Below, piece after piece: positions 57,969 through 64,000 of a DNA stretch of 64,000 nucleotides. Under the pieces are notes generated by a model. The model saw nothing but the letters and a program-made list of their open reading frames with translations, made no database searches and was not told the origin of the DNA. The stretch comes from JANNVK01 sp031430435. Lineage in GTDB: Bacteria > Acidobacteriota > Blastocatellia > Pyrinomonadales > Pyrinomonadaceae. The position numbers were made by a program, and so were the translations under genes. The stretch spans positions 1 through 64,000 of the forward strand of contig JANPBM010000018.1 in the NCBI GenBank assembly GCA_031430435.1. Direction: 5' to 3'. Positions within the stretch are counted from its first letter, which is position 1. Every line of letters begins with the position of its first letter.

Positions 57969-58982
57969 ATGAAACACTTATTAAAAACTTTCACGACTTG
58001 TTTTTTATTGACAACAGCTTTTTTGTTTGCGGCAAACGCGCAAACCAAGAAGCCTGTCCGCCCGAAAAAGACGTTGCCCGCGCCGACCAAAACCGTAAAT
58101 CCGATAAGAGTTATTAAATCAACTGAACCGATAATCGGCGGAGTCGTGAACGGCAAGGCGATTTTTTTGCCGAAACCGCCATATCCCGAAGAATCAAGAA
58201 AATCAAAAGTCAGCGGAACAGTCGGCGTACGGGTTTTGATTGACGAAAACGGAAATGTTCTCTCTGCAAAAGCCGAAACCGGCATTGACGATTTATTGCT
58301 CAAAACCGCCTGTGAAAAAGTTGCGATACAGGCAAAATTTTCGCCGACTACGCTTGGCGGAAAACCCGTTAAAGTAAGCGGAATAATAAATTACAGTTTT
58401 GTTTTGAATGAAGAGCCGAAAAAACGCAACGAAGAAATCAAATTCGTCGGCTTGGGTTTTTTTCTAAGCACGATTTATAATTCCGCCGGCGACTCGATTA
58501 GGTTTAACGACCTGTTCGATTTCAAAGACTTTAAAGCCGAGTTTGCCGATGAGTTCGGAAACTTTTCCGATGATATTGTAAAAGAAGTCGGAACGCTTTC
58601 AAATTTGCCGGAATTAGACGAAAAACAAAAACTTGAGGCGATTGACAAAGTGATTTACTCGATTTTAGATAAATCGAGCGAGTCGGATTTGTGGCAATTC
58701 AAACTTGGAAAAGATTTTGGCGATTTACTCGGCATTTTTACAAAAGCGGTTGACAATAAAGGGTTTAATCCCGATAAGTTGGACGAAAACGCGGTAAAAG
58801 CTACCGTTGCCAACATAAATAATTTGCTTAAATCGGCACCGCCCGAATTTCCCGCAAAAATACTGAAAAAATTTAACGAGCTGACGGAAAGCGCCGATAA
58901 ACTTAACCTTGCCGACACCAAAAGTATGGAAAGTTTTTCGGAAAAACTAACCGCCTTAATCGAGGCAATTTCGATTAATTAA
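57969..58982 (+). CDS. Exported protein with TonB C-terminal domain
   Basis: A 337-residue protein. ATG 57969 begins a signal peptide ending at AANAQ. After a Lys- and Pro-rich stretch (KKPVRPKKTLPAPTK), residues about 65-150 form a TonB C-terminal domain (LPKPPYPEESRKSKVSGTV, GVRVLIDENGNVLSA, AIQAKFSPTTLGGKPVKVSG). The remaining 190 residues are helical and unknown (FADEFGNFSDDIVKEVGTL). The cleavable-type signal and lack of a membrane anchor argue against a true TonB energy transducer; a periplasmic structural role is possible. It lies 50 bp after the symporter operon. Confidence 0.78.
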   Translation: MKHLLKTFTTCFLLTTAFLFAANAQTKKPVRPKKTLPAPTKTVNPIRVIKSTEPIIGGVVNGKAIFLPKPPYPEESRKSKVSGTVGVRVLIDENGNVLSAKAETGIDDLLLKTACEKVAIQAKFSPTTLGGKPVKVSGIINYSFVLNEEPKKRNEEIKFVGLGFFLSTIYNSAGDSIRFNDLFDFKDFKAEFADEFGNFSDDIVKEVGTLSNLPELDEKQKLEAIDKVIYSILDKSSESDLWQFKLGKDFGDLLGIFTKAVDNKGFNPDKLDENAVKATVANINNLLKSAPPEFPAKILKKFNELTESADKLNLADTKSMESFSEKLTALIEAISIN

Positions 58983-59027
58983 GCGAAATAATTAAAGAGC
59001 GCAACTGAAAATTTATTTCGCCGAAGT

Positions 59028-59055
59028 TTGTCTTTCGCACCGATTCACTTACAAT
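59028..59055 (+). promoter_or_regulatory. Promoter of eno
   Basis: TTGTCT (59028-59033) and TACAAT (59050-59055) with a 16-base spacer, about 44 bases before the start. ACGGAG at 59081-59086 is the ribosome-binding site. Confidence 0.5.
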
Positions 59056-59098
59056 CTAAAGTGTAATTCTACATATTTTAACGGAGAAAATTTATAAA

Positions 59099-60388
59099 AT
59101 GAGCATTATTGAAACAGTTTGGGCGAGAGAAATTTTAGATTCTCGCGGTAATCCGACTTTGGAAGCGGAAGTTGTTTTGGAATCGGGCGAAATCGGTCGT
59201 GCGTGTGTGCCTTCGGGTGCGTCCACGGGCGAACACGAAGCGGTTGAGTTACGCGACGGCGACAAATCGCGTTATTCAGGCAAAGGAACTTTGAAAGCGG
59301 TCGAAAACGTGAATGAAATAATCGCCGATGAAATCGAAGGTTTTGACGCTCTCGATCAAGCAACGCTTGACGAAACTTTGATTGAAATGGACGGCACGGA
59401 AAATAAATCGAAGCTCGGCGCCAATGCGATGTTGGCGGTTTCGTTGGCGACTTCGCGGGCGGCGGCGGAATTTCTCGGCTTGCCGTTATATCGTTATCTT
59501 GGCGGCGTGAACGCGAAAACTTTGCCTGTCCCGATGATGAATATTTTGAACGGCGGAGCGCACGCAGACAACAATGTTGATTTTCAAGAGTTTATGGTCA
59601 TGCCCGTCGGAGCAGACAGTTTTGCCGAAGGTTTGCGGTGCGGTGCGGAAATTTTTCATAACTTGAAAGACGTGCTGAAAAAGCGTGGATATTCAACCTC
59701 GGTCGGCGATGAAGGCGGTTTTGCGCCGAATTTGAAATCAAACGAAGAAGCGGTTGAGACGATTTTGGAAGCCATCGAAAAAGCAGGTTACAAAGCCGGC
59801 GACGATGTGATGTTGGCACTCGATCCGGCGGCGAGCGAGTTTTTTAACGGTACACATTACGTTTTCAAAAAGTCCGACAAACGCGAATTAACGCCGACCG
59901 AAATGGCTGATTATTGGATTGATTGGACAAAAAAATACCCGATCATCTCAATCGAAGACGGAATGGCGGAAAACGATTGGGACGGCTGGAAATATATTAC
60001 CGACCAAATCGGCAAACAAATTCAACTTGTCGGCGACGATTTATTTGTAACGAATGTTGAGTTTTTGCAAAAGGGAATTGACCTTGGTTGCGCGAATTCA
60101 ATTTTGATTAAAGTCAATCAAATCGGTACTTTAACCGAAACTTTAGATGCCATCGAACTTGCTAAAACTAACAATATGACGGCAGTTATCTCGCATCGTT
60201 CGGGTGAAACGGAAGATAATTATATCGCCGATTTAGCCGTTGCCACAAACGCCGGACAAATCAAAACAGGTTCGCTTTGTCGGTCTGACCGCATTGCAAA
60301 ATATAATCAACTGCTCAGAATCGAAGAAGATTTGCTAGGTTCGGCAAGATATTTGGGGCGAAAAGCGTTTTATCAAATTAAAGGTTAG
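59099..60388 (+). CDS. eno: Enolase
   Basis: A 429-residue glycolytic enzyme converting 2-phosphoglycerate to phosphoenolpyruvate. Conserved segments in order: AREILDSRGNPTLEAEVVLE, VPSGASTGEHEAVELRDGD, the Mg-binding LALDPAASEFF and SIEDGMAENDWDGW and LVGDDLFVTN, the catalytic Lys in ILIKVNQIGTLTET, and the signature VISHRSGETEDNYIADLAVA. Full length. The PEP it makes is also the donor for the enzyme I found earlier in the window. The hairpin repeat at 60417-60456 lies 28 bases downstream and is probably its terminator. Confidence 0.97.
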   Translation: MSIIETVWAREILDSRGNPTLEAEVVLESGEIGRACVPSGASTGEHEAVELRDGDKSRYSGKGTLKAVENVNEIIADEIEGFDALDQATLDETLIEMDGTENKSKLGANAMLAVSLATSRAAAEFLGLPLYRYLGGVNAKTLPVPMMNILNGGAHADNNVDFQEFMVMPVGADSFAEGLRCGAEIFHNLKDVLKKRGYSTSVGDEGGFAPNLKSNEEAVETILEAIEKAGYKAGDDVMLALDPAASEFFNGTHYVFKKSDKRELTPTEMADYWIDWTKKYPIISIEDGMAENDWDGWKYITDQIGKQIQLVGDDLFVTNVEFLQKGIDLGCANSILIKVNQIGTLTETLDAIELAKTNNMTAVISHRSGETEDNYIADLAVATNAGQIKTGSLCRSDRIAKYNQLLRIEEDLLGSARYLGRKAFYQIKG

Positions 60389-60416
60389 AAAGTGAAAAAG
60401 CAGAAACAAACGTCCA

Positions 60417-60466
60417 AAAGGTGAAAAAGTCGGGTAAATTCGATTTTTTCACCTTTGATTTTTTGT
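60417..60466 (+). repeat. Direct repeat with terminator hairpin, copy 1 (after eno)
   Basis: Fifty bases identical to 61061-61110 except for one position. The first 40 fold as a hairpin: AAAGGTGAAAAA pairs with TTTTTTCACCTTT, then GATTTTTTG follows, so it can terminate eno. The same DNA ends in an AT-rich stretch that can serve as the promoter of the gene behind it. Confidence 0.9.
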
Positions 60467-60492
60467 GTTAAAATGATTAGTGAGGTGATGAA

Positions 60493-60696
60493 ATGACAAA
60501 CATACAGACTTTAGAGATTGTAGATTTATTGGAATCTTTGCCGTCTGAAAAGATAGCTGAGGTAAAAGATTTTGCGTTGTTTTTGCGTGAAAGATATAAA
60601 AATACTGAAGCGATTGACGAAAGCGACGAATGGTCGGATGAAGATTTGCAAGACGCAGTTTTTTCCTCAATAAATTATTCTGAGGTAACAAAATGA
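60493..60696 (+). CDS. Antitoxin-like protein of a MazF-type module
   Basis: A 67-residue acidic protein, MTNIQTLEIVDLLESLPSEK, then IAEVKDFALFLRERY and a Ser-Asp-Glu-rich tail (ESDEWSDEDLQDAVF). This pattern matches DUF2281-like antitoxins: a helical N-terminus that dimerises and an acidic tail that binds the toxin. GAGGTGA lies 7 bases before the start. Its stop overlaps the toxin start (ATGA at 60693-60696). Confidence 0.75.
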   Translation: MTNIQTLEIVDLLESLPSEKIAEVKDFALFLRERYKNTEAIDESDEWSDEDLQDAVFSSINYSEVTK

Positions 60697-61016
60697 AACC
60701 GGGAACAGTTGTAACGGCAGAGTTTGTCGGTGTGCATTCTACCAAAAGACGACCTGCTTTGGTTGTTTCAACCGAACTTTATCACGATGAAAGACCTGAT
60801 GTAATTTTGGCTGTAATCACGAGTCAATTTTCAAAATCGAAGGCAAAAACCGATTATATTTTGCAAGATTGGCAATCTGCAAATTTAAACAAAGAATCTG
60901 CCGTCAGAATTTTTCTTTTTACCTTGCCGCAAAATAAAATTACAAAAATCGGCGAGTTGTCAGAAAAAGATTGGCAAAGTGTCCAAGAAAAATTACAACT
61001 TTCGATTAAAATTTAA
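60693..61016 (+). CDS. MazF/PemK-family toxin
   Basis: A 107-residue protein of the MazF/PemK type: GTVVTAEFVGVHSTKRRPALVV is the start of the endoribonuclease barrel, with RPALVVS the usual conserved stretch. VILAVITSQFSK and LNKESAVRIFLFTLPQNKI follow, then KIGELSEKDWQSVQEKL. Most members cut mRNA at short motifs. The start overlaps the antitoxin stop by four bases (ATGA). The module lies between two 50-bp repeats. Confidence 0.85.
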   Translation: MKPGTVVTAEFVGVHSTKRRPALVVSTELYHDERPDVILAVITSQFSKSKAKTDYILQDWQSANLNKESAVRIFLFTLPQNKITKIGELSEKDWQSVQEKLQLSIKI

Positions 61017-61060
61017 TTATTTCAATTCTCACAATCTACTAAAGAACCTTTTACCAAATC

Positions 61061-61110
61061 AAAGGTGAAAAAGTCGGGTAAATTCGATTTTTTAACCTTT
61101 GATTTTTTGT
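61061..61110 (+). repeat. Direct repeat with terminator hairpin, copy 2 (after the toxin module)
   Basis: Partner of 60417-60466, 644 bp downstream. The single difference (A where copy 1 has C) weakens one base pair of the stem. It is followed by ATGATAAAATG, a plausible -10 for the next gene. Confidence 0.9.
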
Positions 61111-61134
61111 ATGATAAAATGCCGTTTTAATCAA

Positions 61135-61641
61135 ATGAACATCCGCGAAGCCTTAAACACTGAATATTCCAAAAATCAAACGCTGAAAATTGTCGAATAT
61201 ATCGGCGATGATGAGTTGAAATTTGCCGAATTGGTCGAGATTTTTCTGGAAGGCGAATATCGTTTAACTCAACGTTCGGTTTGGTCTTTCAGTTATTGCG
61301 TCGAAAATAATCCGCATTTTGTCAAGCCGTATTTAGAAAATTTCGTCAATCATCTGACGCGAAACGATGCTCACGATTCGGTTAAACGGAACATCGTCAG
61401 AATGCTGCAATTTATCGAAATTCCCGAAGATTTGCTCGACAAAGTTTATTCGCCTTGTCTCGACATTATTGATAATCCGAAGGAACCGATTGCCACGCGC
61501 GCGTTTGCGATTACGGTTGCGGAAAAAATTGCGAAAGCCGAGCCGGAACTTATCAAAGAATTGCAACTTGTGTTTAATCAACACTTTAAACACAGTTCGC
61601 CGGTGTTTCAATCGCGCGCGAAAAAAGTTTTAGCGTTATGA
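61135..61641 (+). CDS. HEAT-repeat-like protein
   Basis: A 168-residue all-helical protein. Helical pairs such as DELKFAELVEIFLEG, SVKRNIVRMLQFIEIPEDL and IATRAFAITVAEKIAKAE look like HEAT or ARM repeats, suggesting a binding scaffold. No catalytic motif is seen. ATG 61135 was taken as start because MNIREALNTEYSKNQ begins the globular part and upstream codons run into the direct repeat. The stop overlaps the next start (ATGA). Confidence 0.65.
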   Translation: MNIREALNTEYSKNQTLKIVEYIGDDELKFAELVEIFLEGEYRLTQRSVWSFSYCVENNPHFVKPYLENFVNHLTRNDAHDSVKRNIVRMLQFIEIPEDLLDKVYSPCLDIIDNPKEPIATRAFAITVAEKIAKAEPELIKELQLVFNQHFKHSSPVFQSRAKKVLAL

Positions 61642-62153
61642 AACGAATTTTAATCATCGGTTCGGGCGGTGCCGGAAAATCAACTTCGGCAAAGCGTTTG
61701 GGCGAAATTCTGAACATCGAAGTTTTTCATTTGGACAAACTTTATTGGCAGCCGAATTGGATTGAACCGCCGAAAGATGAATGGCAAAAAACCGTTGAAG
61801 AAATTATTAAACGCGATTCGTGGATAATGGACGGAAACTTCGGCGGAACAATGGAAATGCGTTTGCAAGCGTGCGACACGGCGATTTTTCTTGACTTTCC
61901 GCCGGCAGTTTGTCTTTACCGAGTTTTGAAACGCCGTTTGAAATACCGCAACACGAATCGTCCGGATATGAGCGAAGGTTGCAACGAAAAAATTGATTTG
62001 AAGTTTCTCGGCTGGATTTGGAATTATCGGAAAACTAAACGACCGAAAGTTGAAATGTTACTCAAAAATATTGAAGGCGATAAAACGGTGATTCGTTTGA
62101 AATCAAGCCGCGAAGTGGAAAATTTTTTGCGGAGTCGGCTTGAAATAAGGTAA
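61638..62153 (+). CDS. P-loop kinase-like protein (FlaR/DNA topology modulation type)
   Basis: A 171-residue nucleotide-binding protein. The Walker A is IIGSGGAGKSTSAKRL. VFHLDKLYWQPNWIEPP, WIMDGNFGGTMEMRLQACD and IFLDFPPAVCLYRVLKR are the blocks of the FlaR-like, adenylate-kinase-related group. Its substrate is unknown; the old name links it to DNA supercoiling. The start overlaps the stop of the HEAT-like gene, so the two are coupled. Confidence 0.82.
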   Translation: MKRILIIGSGGAGKSTSAKRLGEILNIEVFHLDKLYWQPNWIEPPKDEWQKTVEEIIKRDSWIMDGNFGGTMEMRLQACDTAIFLDFPPAVCLYRVLKRRLKYRNTNRPDMSEGCNEKIDLKFLGWIWNYRKTKRPKVEMLLKNIEGDKTVIRLKSSREVENFLRSRLEIR

Positions 62154-62165
62154 ATTTTCAGCATT

Positions 62166-62381
62166 ATGTTTTTCGTCATCGGCACAAAATTTATTACTTG
62201 GGGTTCGGAGCAAACGCCGGATATGATTCGTTGCGGGCAATGCGGAACGTTGACGCAATTCAAACAAAAAACCGGCATGCGATTTATCACCGTGTTTTTT
62301 ATAATTCCCGTCATTCCGATCAGCGGACAATCGAAAATGGTCGAATGCCCGAATTGCAAGGCTCGTTATCAATCCGAATAA
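62166..62381 (+). CDS. Zinc-ribbon protein with membrane segment
   Basis: A 71-residue protein with Cys pairs at 23/26 (RCGQCG) and 61/64 (ECPNC) that would bind one zinc. Between them lies a hydrophobic stretch FITVFFIIPVIPI, typical of the zinc-ribbon-15 type of small proteins. It starts 12 bp after the kinase-like gene on the same strand. Function unknown. Confidence 0.75.
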   Translation: MFFVIGTKFITWGSEQTPDMIRCGQCGTLTQFKQKTGMRFITVFFIIPVIPISGQSKMVECPNCKARYQSE

Positions 62382-62387
62382 AGCATT

Positions 62388-62915
62388 TCAAAGCAACGAT
62401 TTAACCATCATAAAACCATCTTCGCCATTGGTGTAATACTCGTTTTTGCGTTGCGTTACAAAATAACCAAGCTCGCGATAAAGACTCTGCGCGGTGATAT
62501 TGCTGACGCGAACTTCCAAACTAATCATCGAAATTTGACGCTTTTTCAAACCATTTTCCGTGTGAAATAAAAGTTTTTCGGCAATTCCGCGACGGCGATG
62601 TTCGGGCGAAACCCCGATTGTCGCCAGATGTCCGATTTTATCTTCGCCAACTGTAACGACAATAAATCCGACCATTTTTTCCGTCGGCGTTACAGTTCTG
62701 TATGCCAATGTTTGCGGCTGTGTAAGCAAAAAGTTGAACGTTCCTTTCGAGTAATTTTCGCCGCTTTTGAAACATCTCGCGTTTAATTTTACGACTTCCG
62801 CAATTTGCGTAACGGTCAACGGACGAATCGCGTAACTCGTTTGCGGAGCAGGGATTATCACGTCCGGCTCAGGCAGCGGATAAAACAACGACCGAATTTT
62901 TTCGACAATAGCCAT
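62388..62915 (-). CDS. rimI: GNAT N-acetyltransferase (RimI-like)
   Basis: A 175-residue acetyltransferase. After 28 extra residues the GNAT fold starts at YAIRPLTVTQIAEVVKLNA. The acetyl-CoA loop is IGVSPEHRRRGIAEKLL. LEVRVSNITAQSLYRELGY is the closing motif found in RimI-type enzymes, which acetylate ribosomal protein S18 or other N-termini. The substrate is not certain from sequence. It is convergent with the zinc-ribbon gene. Confidence 0.82.
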   Translation of the reverse strand: MAIVEKIRSLFYPLPEPDVIIPAPQTSYAIRPLTVTQIAEVVKLNARCFKSGENYSKGTFNFLLTQPQTLAYRTVTPTEKMVGFIVVTVGEDKIGHLATIGVSPEHRRRGIAEKLLFHTENGLKKRQISMISLEVRVSNITAQSLYRELGYFVTQRKNEYYTNGEDGFMMVKSLL

Positions 62916-62952
62916 TCTTAACAGTTATCGGTTATCAGTAAAAACTGATGTA

Positions 62953-62995
62953 TTTCAATGAATAAATCATTCAATCAAACAATGAATAAATTCAG
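62953..62995. repeat. Short AATGAATAAAT-type repeat
   Basis: CAATGAATAAAT occurs at 62956-62967 and 62980-62991 (24-base spacing), with CATTCAATCAAA between. It directly follows and slightly overlaps the queA stop. Related to the units at 19018 and 36896. Confidence 0.35.
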
Positions 62996-64000
62996 ATAAT
63001 CAACATACAATCGCCGTAGCTGTAAAAACGATATTGATTTTTCACGGCGTGGTTGTATGCGTTCATTATAAGTTCGTGTCCCGCAAAAGTTGAAACCAAA
63101 ACGAGCAAAGACGATTTCGGCAGATGAAAATTTGTCAATAATCCGGTTATCGTCTTAAACTTATAATTCGGCGTAATTGTAATATCGGCTTCAAATTTTC
63201 CGCTTTTTATTTCGTTTTTTTCATCGGTTGCCGATTCCAACGCGCGAGTCGTGGTTGTTCCGACGGCAATAATTCGCCGATTTTCACGCTTTGCGGCATT
63301 CAAAATTTCCGCCGTTTCGCTTGAGATTTCGCACCGTTCCGCCATCACTTTATGATTCGTTAAATCGTCTGCGCGAACAGGTTCAAACGTGCCGTAACCA
63401 ACGTGAAGCGTAATCTCTGCAACAGTTACGCCGAGCCTTTCGATTTCGTCCAAGACTTTCGGCGTAAAATGCAAGCCTGCGGTCGGAGCGGCGATTGCTC
63501 CGCGATTCGAGGCAAAAACGGTTTGATAACGCTCGCGGTCAGCGGCTGAACTTCTGTCGTTTCGTTTAATGTACGGCGGCAACGGAGTTTGTCCGATTTC
63601 ATCTAAAATCGCGTCGAAATCGCCGTCCGCATCGAATTTTACAAACACGCGACCTTCATCATTTTTTTCTGTTACGATTGCGGAAAGTTTGTCGCTGAAA
63701 ATAATTCGTTTACCGATTTTTAAACGTTTTGCGGGACGCGCCAACGTTTCCCAAACATTATTTTCTAAATTTTCAACGAGAAAAAGCTCAACTTTCGCGC
63801 CTGTTTCCAACGCTCCGAAAAGCCGTGCGGGAAAAACTTTGGTATTGTTCAAAACAAGTACATCGCCGCTTTTCAAAAAGGTCGGAAAACGGATAAAGTG
63901 TTCATCGTAAAAGGTTTGCGGTTCGCGGTCAATGACCAGCATTCTCGACTCCGCGCGGTTTTCAAGCGGTTCTTGGGCAATCAGGTTTTCGGGCAAGTCA
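62992..64000 (-). CDS. queA: S-adenosylmethionine:tRNA ribosyltransferase-isomerase, N-terminus cut by window edge
   Basis: The enzyme transfers the ribosyl part of S-adenosylmethionine to preQ1 in tRNA, making epoxyqueuosine. About 335 residues are present: LPENLIAQEPLENRAESRML, then VLNNTKVFPARLFG, LPPYIKR, GAIAAPTAGLHFT, VTLHVG-type ITLHVGYGTFEPV, VGTTTTRALES, and TNFHLPKSSLLVLVSTFAG. The codon before LPEN is GAC at 63997-63999, in frame and open, so the gene continues past the edge; only about 10 residues should be missing. The usual C-terminus YGDCMLI is intact. Confidence 0.95.
   Translation of the reverse strand, partial: DLPENLIAQEPLENRAESRMLVIDREPQTFYDEHFIRFPTFLKSGDVLVLNNTKVFPARLFGALETGAKVELFLVENLENNVWETLARPAKRLKIGKRIIFSDKLSAIVTEKNDEGRVFVKFDADGDFDAILDEIGQTPLPPYIKRNDRSSAADRERYQTVFASNRGAIAAPTAGLHFTPKVLDEIERLGVTVAEITLHVGYGTFEPVRADDLTNHKVMAERCEISSETAEILNAAKRENRRIIAVGTTTTRALESATDEKNEIKSGKFEADITITPNYKFKTITGLLTNFHLPKSSLLVLVSTFAGHELIMNAYNHAVKNQYRFYSYGDCMLII

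Overview
The window reads as a piece of a Gram-negative (diderm) bacterial chromosome of roughly 40% GC, most likely an acidobacterium of the Blastocatellia type. The pointers are an Oar-like TonB receptor with an N-terminal carboxypeptidase-regulatory domain, several secreted protein families I associate with that group, a class A RNase P RNA, SurA-like, Wza-like, TonB-like and Tat-exported proteins, and many palindromic intergenic repeats. The taxonomic call is inference; no rRNA gene is present.

Layout: 1-3211 holds the 3' end of an ISL3-type transposase, a VanZ-like protein, an RNB exoribonuclease and a tRNA-dihydrouridine synthase. 3225-6341 holds a tandem pair of secreted paralogues, the second cut by a complete 990-bp IS982-family element with an intact 8-bp target duplication. 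7934-12568 holds a SurA-like chaperone, an S4 protein, a BrnT/BrnA module between two copies of a promoter region, a lipoprotein and a frameshifted two-domain secreted protein. 12612-24530 holds the TonB receptor, thiE, a PilT-like ATPase with a zinc-ribbon/receiver-like partner, hydrolases and an O-antigen ligase-like protein carrying a PDZ-like insert. 24541-29200 holds a degenerate 21-bp repeat array, a very large secreted protein and a broken paralogue of it. 29163-35060 holds a TPR sigma-54 activator and a GH63-like glucosidase.

35174-43762 holds a MITE-like element, thyA, an M24 aminopeptidase followed by nine 21-bp repeats, then rapZ, EIIA-Man, HPr and enzyme I (a regulatory PTS with no transporter in view), a Wza-like export protein and rnpB. 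43763-47342 holds small regulators, a BON/LysM operon, aroK and an esterase. 47531-49213 is a lone DUF262-DUF1524 (GmrSD-like) gene. 49217-57918 is a glycan-use locus: GH92, GH20, GH109, a sodium/solute symporter and two small membrane proteins. 57969-64000 holds a TonB-domain protein, eno, a MazF-like toxin module between two copies of a terminator repeat, a HEAT-like protein, a FlaR-like kinase, a GNAT acetyltransferase and the 3' part of queA.

The most unusual signals are of two kinds. First, two 21-bp-periodic arrays begin directly after stop codons of unrelated genes. Second, two toxin-antitoxin cassettes each sit between direct repeats that duplicate the expression signals of the next gene. 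There are also in-frame micro-repeats giving the same peptide phase (SK-F/L-Q-x-PN) in two unrelated proteins.
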